Positions 1-11,600 of a DNA stretch of 29,368 nt are shown here, piece after piece; position 1 is the first letter of the stretch, and each line of letters opens with the position of its first letter. Both the position numbers and the translations under genes were made by a program. Location of the stretch: the NCBI RefSeq assembly GCF_910577125.1, contig NZ_CAJTMN010000019.1, positions 1-29,368 on the forward strand. Reading direction: 5' to 3'. The notes beneath the pieces were generated by a model that was not told the DNA's origin, made no database searches, and saw only the letters and a program-made list of their open reading frames with translations. The stretch is from an uncultured Rikenella sp. GTDB lineage: Bacteria > Bacteroidota > Bacteroidia > Bacteroidales > Rikenellaceae.

Positions 1-54
1 ACCAGGGACACAAGGATTTTCAGTCCTTTGCTCTACCAACTGAGCTATGGCACC
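1..54 (-). tRNA. tRNA-Phe (GAA), cut by the window edge
   Basis: On the minus strand the gene starts GGTGCCATAGCTCAG at base 54, giving an acceptor 5' strand, a D-arm with GGTAGAGC, and an anticodon stem AAGGA/TCCTT around the loop CTGAAAA. The anticodon is GAA (Phe). The T-arm and acceptor 3' strand lie beyond base 1, so only the 5' two thirds is present. Confidence 0.93.
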
Positions 55-68
55 TCTTGTTTGCAGTG

Positions 69-99
69 CAAAGGTAGACAAAATTTCTGAACCTCCAAA
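69..99 (-). promoter_or_regulatory. Promoter of tRNA-Phe
   Basis: On the minus strand a TTTG (bases 99-96) is followed after exactly 19 nt by TACCTTTG (76-69), the Bacteroidota -33/-7 arrangement. It lies 15 nt upstream of the tRNA 5' end. Confidence 0.8.
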
Positions 100-161
100 T
101 TTCAATCTCAAAAATTTCTGGACTGGCGATTCCATGTGCCAATAAAACACCCTGTATCCCC

Positions 162-344
162 GCCCCGGGCTACCGCCATCGGGATACGGGTGCATTGGGA
201 CGATATGGACATGAAGGATCGGTTTGGTCGTCAGCAACAGCAGGAATCAACGGAGTGTATTTGGGCTTTGTCGTAGCATGGTTCAATCCCAGCAGCTCAT
301 ACGGCCGGTCTTACGGTATTCAGTTGCGTTGCCTCTCGGAATAA
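162..344 (+). pseudogene. Orphan FISUMP C-terminal cassette 1
   Basis: This is an uninterrupted 61-codon frame with no start codon. It opens APGYRHRDTGALG, passes through SVWSS and GVYLGF, and ends SYGIQLRCLSE-stop. The pattern PGYR / G-x-x-W-S-S / Y-L-x-F / YGF(Q/S)-R-C is the C-terminal part of Fib_succ_major (FISUMP) domains of secreted and lipoproteins. A short AATAAAACACCCTG module lies just upstream (141-154). It is the only one of six cassettes on the plus strand and ends 12 bp before the metH stop, pointing at metH tail to tail. The last 34 nt (315-348) differ at one base from those of the other cassettes. It may be a dead fragment or a silent donor. Confidence 0.75.
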
Positions 345-356
345 ACGGAGAGAGGA

Positions 357-3941
<3,585 letters not shown>

Positions 3942-3963
3942 GGTCGTCTGAAAAATAATGGTG

Positions 3964-3971
3964 CAAAGATA
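3964..3971 (-). promoter_or_regulatory. Predicted -7 element for metH
   Basis: TATCTTTG on the minus strand matches TAnnTTTG, 23 nt upstream of the metH ATG. No TTTG is found at the ideal upstream spacing, so only the -7 half is supported. Confidence 0.55.
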
Positions 3972-4025
3972 AGGGATGTCGTCGGTTTCCGGTGCAGAGG
4001 GTATTCGGGATTCGCAAAGGCGGGT

Positions 4026-4033
4026 TATCTTTG
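4026..4033 (+). promoter_or_regulatory. Predicted -7 element for mqnB-ybaK
   Basis: TATCTTTG fits TAnnTTTG. Transcription would start near 4040, after an in-frame ATG at 4035. This favours the ATG at 4056 as the mqnB start. It is divergent from the metH element about 60 bp away. Confidence 0.5.
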
Positions 4034-4055
4034 TATGGCGAATTTATTTTTAGTT

Positions 4056-4703
4056 ATGCTACCTCCCCTTCTTCTTCTCACGGCTACGGAGCTCGAACAG
4101 CGGCCTTTGCGGGCCCGGGTGGGCGATCGGTTCGGCGACCGGCCCGTGCGGTGGATGGTCGGTGGGATGGGGGCCGGTGCGACCGGGATCGCCGTCTCGC
4201 GGGCTGTTCGCGAGAGGCGCCCCTGTCTGGCGATACAGGCCGGAATCGCCGGGATATTGCCCGGTACGCCGCTCACGCTGGACGATGTCGTTCTGGTCGG
4301 GAGCGACCGGCAGGCCGATATAGGCGCGTGGCGACCCGAGACGGGCCGTTTCGAGTCGTTCGACACATTGCCGGAGGCGCAGCCGGTGGAGTGTCCTTAT
4401 GTCGGGGCGCTGAGGGATCATTTCCGGGTGGTGGGAGGACGGTCGGCCAACAGTGCCTGTTCTCCGCTGCCGCTGCGCGAGGGGGAGGCGGTGGAGTCGA
4501 TGGAGGGGGCCGCTTTTTTTGCGGTCTGCCGGGATGAGGGGATTCCGTTTCTGCAACTGCGCGCGCTGTCGAACCGGACGGGGGATCCGCGGGCGGAGTG
4601 GCGCATCCCGGAGGCGCTGGAACGGTTGGCGGAGGGGTTGGTGCGGCTGTTGCGTTGTCTGCCGGAGGGGTGTCGTTTCCCGGATCGGCTGTTGAATCGT
4701 TGA
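4056..4703 (+). CDS. mqnB: Futalosine hydrolase (MqnB)
   Basis: A nucleoside hydrolase of the PNP/MTA-nucleosidase superfamily (215 aa). The family cleaves futalosine to dehypoxanthine futalosine in the alternative menaquinone pathway. Visible features are an N-terminal LLTATELEQRPL strand and loop, GGMGAGATG, the core QAGIAGILPG, VLVGSDRQADIGAW resembling futalosine hydrolases, and VESMEGAAFF with the purine/ribose-binding Met-Glu pair. The C-terminal RALSNRTGDPRAEWRIPEA resembles the futalosine-specific RAISN...W.IP segment rather than MTA/SAH nucleosidases. The start at 4056 is chosen because the predicted promoter lies too close to the other in-frame ATG at 4035, which would add seven residues. 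Its stop overlaps the ybaK start by one base (TGATG). Given the nearby metH and ahcY an MTA/SAH nucleosidase was considered, but the motifs fit MqnB better. Confidence 0.82.
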   Translation: MLPPLLLLTATELEQRPLRARVGDRFGDRPVRWMVGGMGAGATGIAVSRAVRERRPCLAIQAGIAGILPGTPLTLDDVVLVGSDRQADIGAWRPETGRFESFDTLPEAQPVECPYVGALRDHFRVVGGRSANSACSPLPLREGEAVESMEGAAFFAVCRDEGIPFLQLRALSNRTGDPRAEWRIPEALERLAEGLVRLLRCLPEGCRFPDRLLNR

Positions 4704-5209
4704 TGTGTATGAAAGTGACGAAAACCAATGCGGCCCGGCTGCTCGACCGGGCGGGAATCAGGTACGAGCTGGTGCCTTACGCGGTAGACGAGGAGCACCT
4801 GGACGCGGTGCACGTGGCCGAACAGCTGGGCGAGGATGTCCGGCAGGTCTTCAAGACGCTGGTCTTGCGGGGCGACCGGAACGGGATACTGGTCTGTGTG
4901 ATTCCGGGCGACCGCGAGGTCGATCTCAAGGCGGCGGCGCGGGTCTCGGGAAATAAGAGCGTGGCGATGATCCACCTCCGCGAGCTGCTCGAAACGACGG
5001 GATATATCCGCGGCGGCTGTTCGCCGATCGGTATGAAGCGTGTTTTTCCGACCTTTATCGACGAGAGCTGCCGGCAGTTCGACCGCATTTATATCAGTGC
5101 CGGGGTGCGGGGGTTGCAGATCGCGCTGGCGCCGGACGATCTGATCCGCTTTGCGCGGCTCGGTGTGGCGCCGCTGACCGGGCCGACGGAAAGTGAGGGG
5201 GAAAAATAA
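4703..5209 (+). CDS. ybaK: Cys-tRNA(Pro)/Cys-tRNA(Cys) deacylase, YbaK family
   Basis: Free-standing trans-editing protein (168 aa) that hydrolyses mischarged aminoacyl-tRNA, chiefly Cys-tRNA(Pro). The single YbaK/ProX domain is complete: KTNAARLLDRAGIRYELVPY at the N-terminus, the conserved lysine in VFKTLVLRG (K51), the IPGDREVDLKAAARVSG segment and the GGCSPIGMK loop (104-112). The start codon overlaps the mqnB stop, so translation is probably coupled; a second in-frame ATG lies two codons on. It is in an apparent operon with mqnB and mutY. Confidence 0.93.
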   Translation: MCMKVTKTNAARLLDRAGIRYELVPYAVDEEHLDAVHVAEQLGEDVRQVFKTLVLRGDRNGILVCVIPGDREVDLKAAARVSGNKSVAMIHLRELLETTGYIRGGCSPIGMKRVFPTFIDESCRQFDRIYISAGVRGLQIALAPDDLIRFARLGVAPLTGPTESEGEK

Positions 5210-5238
5210 TTTTTCGGCGGGGTTCGTTTCTGTTTTCT

Positions 5239-6324
5239 ATGGATTTCAAGGCTCTGATCGACTGGTATGGTGAAAGTCACCGTCCGCTGCCGTGGCGCGA
5301 GACGCGCGACCCGTATCGGATTTGGCTCTCGGAGGTGATCCTCCAGCAGACGCGGGTGGCGCAGGGGATGGAGTATTATCTCCGTTTCGTGGAGCGTTTT
5401 CCGGAGGTGACCGATCTGGCGGCGGCCGGCGAGGACGAGGTGATGAAACTCTGGCAGGGGCTGGGCTACTACAGCCGGGCGCGTAACCTGCATGCGGCGG
5501 CCCGACAGGTCGCGGAGCGGCACGGGGGCAGGTTCCCGACGGAGTATGCCGAAGTCCGGGCTTTGCGCGGAGTGGGGGATTATACGGCGGCGGCGATTGT
5601 CTCGTTCTCGACCGATGCGCCGTATGCGGTGGTGGACGGGAATGTCTATCGGGTGGTGAGCCGGCTGCTGGACATTGCGACGCCGATCGACACGACGGCC
5701 GGACGCAAGGAGTTCGCTGCGGCGGCGCAGGAGCTGCTGGAGGAGTATCTCTCGACGGCCGGACGCAAGGGCGAAGGGGCCGGACGGTACAATCAGGCGG
5801 TGATGGAGCTCGGGGCGCTGGTCTGCACGCCGCGGTCGCCGCAGTGCGAGGCGTGCCCGCTGAGGGCGGGGTGTCTGGCCCGGCGGAGCGGAACGGTGGC
5901 CGGGCGGCCGGTCAAACAGGGGCGGACGGTGCAGACGCCGAGGTGGTTCAACTACCTGCACCTGGTCGACCGGCAGGGGCGGACGGTGGTCTGTCGGCGC
6001 GAGGGGAACGATATCTGGCGGGGACTGTACGAATTCCCGCTGGTCGAGACGGAGGGAGAGTGCGGCTTCGAGGCTCTGCCGCTGCCGGTCGACGGAGCGG
6101 ATTGGGTGTGGAGAGGGGCGGTGCGGATGCCGAAGCATGTCTTGTCGCACCGCATTATCCATGCGACGTTCCACCGGATCGAGCTTCCGGATCTGACGGC
6201 CGGTGAGTGGCCGGAGGGGTGGTGCGTGGTTCCGGCCGGGCGGCTGGGCGATTATGCGGTGGCGCGGCTCACGGAGCTCTACCTGTCGCGCGCCGCGGCC
6301 GACGGTTCGCATCAGAAAGGATAG
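5239..6324 (+). CDS. mutY: A/G-specific adenine DNA glycosylase
   Basis: Removes adenine mispaired with 8-oxoguanine (361 aa). The catalytic Glu is in SEVILQQTRV (E32). A helix-hairpin-helix LRGVGDYTAAAI (109-120) precedes the catalytic Asp of VDGNVYRVVSR (D133). The [4Fe-4S] ligands follow the family spacing C196-x6-C203-x2-C206-x5-C212, and the C-terminal part is the NUDIX-like 8-oxoG recognition domain. It starts 29 bp after ybaK. Its last 13 bp overlap the 3' end of convergent tamL. An 18-bp direct repeat 60 bp apart (5693-5710 and 5753-5770) encodes TAGRK twice just before the Fe-S region. Confidence 0.96.
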   Translation: MDFKALIDWYGESHRPLPWRETRDPYRIWLSEVILQQTRVAQGMEYYLRFVERFPEVTDLAAAGEDEVMKLWQGLGYYSRARNLHAAARQVAERHGGRFPTEYAEVRALRGVGDYTAAAIVSFSTDAPYAVVDGNVYRVVSRLLDIATPIDTTAGRKEFAAAAQELLEEYLSTAGRKGEGAGRYNQAVMELGALVCTPRSPQCEACPLRAGCLARRSGTVAGRPVKQGRTVQTPRWFNYLHLVDRQGRTVVCRREGNDIWRGLYEFPLVETEGECGFEALPLPVDGADWVWRGAVRMPKHVLSHRIIHATFHRIELPDLTAGEWPEGWCVVPAGRLGDYAVARLTELYLSRAAADGSHQKG

Positions 6325-8642
6325 CCGATGGCTAAGTGGATGCCCAGTCCGTCCTTGAACTTCGAAATGTTGTAGTAGCCGCGCTTGTCCGGGTTCTCAT
6401 AGGGGGTGTGGATGCCGATCCCCATGTCGAGGCGCAGCACCAGCACGCTGATGTCGTAGCGCAGTCCGACGCCCGTTCCGAGGGCGATCTCTTTCCAGAA
6501 GTCTTTGGCCCGCAGCACACCTCCGGGGCGTTGAGGGTCGTTTTTCAGCAGCCAGATATTGCCGGCGTCCACGAAAACCGCTCCGCCGAGGCGACCCAGA
6601 ATTTTGAACCGCATCTCGACGTTGGCCTCCAGCTTGAAACTCCCCGTCTGATCCCAGTAGCCGTTGACCATATCCTTGGGCGGCCGGTAGCTCCCGGGCC
6701 CCAGCGACCGAACCGTAAAGGCCCGGATGCTGTTCGCCCCGCCGATGTAGAACTGCTCGCTGTAGGGCATCACCTTCGAGTTGCCGTAGGCGTAGCCCGC
6801 TCCGACCAGAAACCGCGAAACGAGCCAGTTGTCTAATCCCACGCGGTGGTACCACTTCACCTCGGCTGTCCCCTTGACGAACTGCGAGAAGGGGCTGCCG
6901 AAGAGCCGTTTCTCGCCGTGCGAACCGAAGAGGCCGTAGAGGCCGGCCAGCACGTTCCCGGCCTCGGTGACCGTCCCCTGGAAGATGAACCGGTTCCGCT
7001 GCCGCGAGCCGTACAGCCGGTCGAAGGTGTAGGCGTAGCTGATGGCCGGGATGAACTGGTTGCTGAAACTGAGCGCCACGGCAGGATTCTGCTGCATCGT
7101 CGAGTCGAAGGCGTGCGAGGTGTGGAGCAGCTGGTTGTAGGTCAGCTTGAAGATCGTCAGGCTGTGCGAGCTGTAGGGCGACGTCCGGAAGTCGAAACCG
7201 GCCGAGAGGTTGACCGAGAGCATCCGGAAGTATTTCGGCCGGTTCATCAGGTCGGCGCCGAGCTTGTAGGTCGTGTGGGCCGGGTAGGTGAAGCCCCGGT
7301 AGCGGAAACCCGGCGCCAGAATGCGCGGCACGCTCAGCGAGGTGTTCAGCCCGAATTCATAGGAGTTCATGGCTGACGGACGGGTCTCGTACTGGCTCTT
7401 GTTGCCGGTCTGCCACTCGTAGGAGCCCGTCAGGTTGAGGGCCAGCACCTCGCCCCCCTTGAAGATGTTGTTGTGCCTCAGGCCGAAAGTCACGCCGGGT
7501 CCCAGATAGCTGTTCGACTTGGAGCTGAGGTCGGCTTCGAACTCGGCCTGCATCGGTTTGTCGAACGCCGCGTAGATGTGGACGTCCAGCGAGTCTTGTC
7601 CCTCGTGCAGCGAGTCGATGGGCGGCACCGAGAGGCTGACGGAGTTGAATATCCCCAGCTTGTTGAGGTCGCTCTGGGTGCGGTTCTGGGCTTCGACGTT
7701 GAAGACCTGGCCCGGGGTCAGGCGGATCGTGCCGGCCAGAATGCGCGGCCGGATCTTCAGCGGCTGCTGGTAGCGCACCCGGATGTCGCCCAGGGTCATC
7801 GTATCGAAGGGGCCCGGTGCCGGATTGACCAGCGTCACCCGTACGCTTCCGATCCGGTAGGCCCGCATGGCGGCGGGCGGAATCCCGTCGGCCAACCGCA
7901 TCCGCAGCGATACCCGGTAGGGCGCCTGGGTCGTGTCGGCGTCGTAGGCGATGTACTCCGGACGGAAATAGTAGTAGCCTAAGCTCCGCAGCGCCGTGGT
8001 GATCCGGTTGCGTTCGGCCACCAGCGTGTCGAGGTTGTAGACGGCCCCTTTGCGGAGCAGCGTTCCGGCGTGCAGGCTGTCCACGATGCGCCCTACGGAA
8101 CCCGGTGCCGTGAGGTACTCGATCGAGTCGTAGGTGTAGGGCGCCGAGACGGTGAACCGGTAGTTCACTTTCGCTTTTTGGTCGGGCTTGTGTTTGTTCG
8201 GCACGAGTTCGTAGCTGCCGTGGGCATCGAAGTAGCCGTGGTTCTCGAAGAGCTGTTCGGTGACTTTGACGCGCAGTTCGGGCCGTACTTTCGAGATCAG
8301 CACCGGCGGCTTGGCCAGCCGCTTGTAGAACCAGTATTTGAACCCTTTCTCTTTCGGCGTGTAGAGGTAGTTCCACGCCCAGAGCCGGACGGGAAGTCCC
8401 GTCCGCCAGTAGGGCGACCACAGCGCGTTGTTCGGTGCCACGTCCAGCGGCTGCCGGACGGCCGAGATCACCTCGGCCGGAATCCGCAGACTGTCTTCGG
8501 CCGGTGTGAAGGTCATCTTCCGGACGCCGGTGTAGAGCACTTCGCCTTTGCCCAGCCGCCGGGTGGTCGAGCACGAAACGAAGGCTGCCAGGCCGCCCAG
8601 CAGCAGGGTGGAGCAGAGGATATGTCGGAAAAGGGGTTTCAT
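6312..8642 (-). CDS. tamL: TamL-type BamA-family outer-membrane lipoprotein
   Basis: An Omp85/BamA-family protein of 776 aa. The N-terminus has a lipoprotein signal ending LAAFVSC (C24), as in the Bacteroidota TamA-like lipoprotein TamL; classical TamA/BamA are not lipidated. POTRA-like regions follow (for example ELRVKVTEQLFENHGYFDA and RTQSDLNKLGIFNSVSLSV). The 16-strand-type barrel carries LGPGVTFGLRHNNIFKGGE, YSEQFYIGGANSIRAF (the conserved loop with RxF) and a terminal aromatic, GYPF. It overlaps the upstream tamB stop by 4 bp (ATGA), so the two are translationally coupled. Together they probably form an outer-membrane protein or lipid transport module. BamA itself is an alternative, but the lipobox and tamB partner favour TamL. 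Confidence 0.88.
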   Translation of the reverse strand: MKPLFRHILCSTLLLGGLAAFVSCSTTRRLGKGEVLYTGVRKMTFTPAEDSLRIPAEVISAVRQPLDVAPNNALWSPYWRTGLPVRLWAWNYLYTPKEKGFKYWFYKRLAKPPVLISKVRPELRVKVTEQLFENHGYFDAHGSYELVPNKHKPDQKAKVNYRFTVSAPYTYDSIEYLTAPGSVGRIVDSLHAGTLLRKGAVYNLDTLVAERNRITTALRSLGYYYFRPEYIAYDADTTQAPYRVSLRMRLADGIPPAAMRAYRIGSVRVTLVNPAPGPFDTMTLGDIRVRYQQPLKIRPRILAGTIRLTPGQVFNVEAQNRTQSDLNKLGIFNSVSLSVPPIDSLHEGQDSLDVHIYAAFDKPMQAEFEADLSSKSNSYLGPGVTFGLRHNNIFKGGEVLALNLTGSYEWQTGNKSQYETRPSAMNSYEFGLNTSLSVPRILAPGFRYRGFTYPAHTTYKLGADLMNRPKYFRMLSVNLSAGFDFRTSPYSSHSLTIFKLTYNQLLHTSHAFDSTMQQNPAVALSFSNQFIPAISYAYTFDRLYGSRQRNRFIFQGTVTEAGNVLAGLYGLFGSHGEKRLFGSPFSQFVKGTAEVKWYHRVGLDNWLVSRFLVGAGYAYGNSKVMPYSEQFYIGGANSIRAFTVRSLGPGSYRPPKDMVNGYWDQTGSFKLEANVEMRFKILGRLGGAVFVDAGNIWLLKNDPQRPGGVLRAKDFWKEIALGTGVGLRYDISVLVLRLDMGIGIHTPYENPDKRGYYNISKFKDGLGIHLAIGYPF

Positions 8643-11600
8643 CGGGGTTGTTCGTTTGGAACGGGCTGCGGTTCGGCGGGACGGATCGCTGCGTTTTTTT
8701 CGGTTTGTCGTTGCTGTCGTCTCTCTTCGCGTCTCTCCTGCCGGGCCGCCTTGCGGGCCTCTTTCACCTCTTTCTTCTCTTTGGTGAGCCGGAACAGGTC
8801 GCCCAGTTTCAGAATCTTCTTGCGCACGCCGAACCCGACGCCCGTTTCGGTTACGTCGCCCTCCAGAATGCTCTCGAAGTTGGTCTCGCGAAACGCCTTC
8901 AGGTACATGTTGTCGCGCCGCGTGAGCTGGTACTCCAGCGAGATATCGTCGATCAGGTTCTCGGCGGCGTTCTGGTTCGGGTCGCCCGTCGTCACCTTGC
9001 CTCCTACGGATACCCGCACCCGGTTGTCGAAGAATTTCTTCGAGAGCTTGTAGGAGTAGTCGGTTCGGGTGCCGCCCGGCCCTGCCGCCGGATCGTCGTA
9101 GGAGTCGACGCCGAACGAGAGATCGACGCCCGGCAGGCTGTTCTGTGCCCACTGGTTCAGCTCTTTGGCGATGAACGAGTTGAGCGGGTTGCCCGTGTTG
9201 ACCTTGGCCGAGGTGCCGGGGCCGGTGTAGGTGTTGTAGATCAGGAGGCTCATCGCCTGGTTCTGGCGTTGTTCGGGGGTCAGCGAGGCCAGCTGGTTCT
9301 GGAGGGTCAGGTCTTCGGGCGCGGCGAGGTCGAACCGTACGTCGAGCTGCTGCATCGAGCCGCTGATGGCGATGATGATCCGGAAGGTCACCTGACGCGA
9401 GGTCTGGTCTTCCATCGTGACGGTCGTACGCAGGGTCTGCGCGGCCCGGATCGAGAACGACGGGTCGGCGATGTCGCCCGTCCAGCTCACGTAGCCGCCC
9501 GGCGAAATGGCGAAATCCTTGGTCGAGATCACCGGCGGGCTGTACCGTACGCGGCCGCCCGAGAGTTCGTATTTTCCGGCGAAACGGGTGTCGCCCAGCC
9601 GGTTCATCGAGTAGGTGAGGTTGCCGCCCCCGTGCAGGTCGATCCGGTTCTGACCCTCTTCGGAGAGGTAGACCGAAATCTCGACGTCGGGGTCGATCGA
9701 AACGTTCATCAGCATGTCGATGCCGGTCGGGCGGAGCATGGCCGGAGGACGGACGGCATAGACCGTCGTGGTGTCGTTGAAGGCGGTGAAGTTCACCACG
9801 TTCTGGGACTGGTCGCGGACGCTCATGGGCGACTCCCGCATGACGTAGGTCACCTCGGTGCCGGTCAGCAGGGTGGCGTTGCCGCGGATGTTCAGCGCAT
9901 CCAGCGGCCCGCGCATCCGGGCCGAGAGGTCGGCGCTCGCCCGGCCGAAGACCATTGCGCTCATGTTCTTTTCCACGTTCACCAACTGGAAGTCGGAGGC
10001 TTCGATGCGCAGGTCGGTGGCGATCTGTTGGAAGTCGTGCAGGTCGATGTAGCCGTTCACCGTCAGGGGCTGTCGGTTGGGAGCGATCAGGCCCCAGTCG
10101 TTGAACAGTACGCGTCCGCCTTGCAGGAGGATCGGGTTGCCCGAAATGCCGAACCGGGTTCCGATGGCGGCCACATCGACGGCTGTTTTGATAAACTGCA
10201 ACGAGCCGTTTAGCTGCAAGGCGTCGGTCGGGCCGTCGGCTTCGATGTGTCCGGCGAGCTTCCCGGTCAGACTGCCCGAACCTTCCGGCAGGAACGGATT
10301 GAGCACCTCCAGCGGAATGCCGGGCAGGTCGGCGGTCAGCCGCACGGCCTGTGTCGTGTCGGCCGGATGGTAGTGCCCGGTGAGCGACAGGGCGGGTTGC
10401 CGGTCGATCGAGAGGGTGGCTGAGCCTTGCTGGCCGCTGCCGACCTCGCTGCGGTAGGCGAGTCGCAGGCCGAGGTCGCCCGCCGACCGGTTTTCGTAGC
10501 TCAGGGTGTCGATTGCGATCGAGCCCTGTGCCGCCAGCAGGCTGTCGGCCAGCCCGAACGTCAGGTCGAGCCCCAATCGCCCGCCGACCGGCGGAGCTTT
10601 GGGCAGGAGGTTCAGCGCGCCTGCGATGTCGAACCCGGTGACTCCTAACCGGAGGCTGCCGGCGGGCATGTCGCTCGCCGTGGACGATTGCAGCGAGAAG
10701 GATTGCCCGGGTCGTTGGATCCGCAGGTCGGCGGTCAGGCTCCGGTCGAAGGCGTAGCGGACGTAGTTGCCGCCGTTGACCGACCATTCCGAGAATCCGA
10801 AGATGGGCCGCCGCGGTACGAGGTTCACGGTTACGGCACTGTTGGTCAGGGTGCCGCGAAGGCCGAAGTCGAGCCCTTTGCGCCCCTGCCGGTCGAGCTG
10901 CACGAGCCGGATCAGGGCTTTGTTCCCGGAGGCGTTGCCGTCGAGGAAGATCGAACCGAGCCGGTTCATGTTGCCGGGGCGGTTGCCCAGCCGGGCGAAG
11001 TAGCGCAGACGGCCGTTCCGGGAGCCGATGCCGGCCTGAATGGTGTCGAGTACGATCCCTTCGGTCGAGAAACGGTTTACCTCGGCCCGGATGTCGAACG
11101 GTTTGCCGTGGGTCGTGCGGGCGGTCAGGGTGGCCTGCCCGAAACCCATTCCCCGGGCGAGCAGATAATTGTTCAGGATGTTGTTCCGTCCGGCCCGGAA
11201 GTCGAGCGAGAAGGGAGGCAGGGTGTGGCCGAGGGTGTCGGCGTCGATCCGGCCGGCGCGGATCTGGCGCCGGATCTCGGCGATCGCCCGGTCGAAACCG
11301 CCGGCCAGCGAGTCGAGGCCCGTCAAGGAGCGGAAGGTCAGTTGCAGGTCGCCGGACGAGACATCTGCCCGGGCATGTGCCGAGTCGGCTTCGGCGGTGA
11401 GGGTCGTGCGGACGACCGTGTTTTCGAATGTGCCGTAGCGCACCCGCACGGTGTCGAGCTCGACGGTCGCCGTATAGGCCTTGGTCTCGGTGGCCGATGC
11501 GGCGGCGCGGAGCCGTAATGAGACGTCGGCCGGTTGAGCGACGAGGTGCATCCGTTCGAGATCGAGCCGAGAGATGCTGCCCTCGATGCTTGCCTCCTGC

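Noticed and set aside
3942..4034. Cobalamin or SAM riboswitch ahead of metH
   Set aside because: The promoter leaves a leader of only about 20 nt, too short for a riboswitch.
4056..4703. MTA/SAH nucleosidase (Pfs) linked to the methionine cycle
   Set aside because: The C-terminal SNRTGDPRAEW-IP segment and the ADIGAW motif fit futalosine hydrolase better, and SAH is already handled by AhcY.
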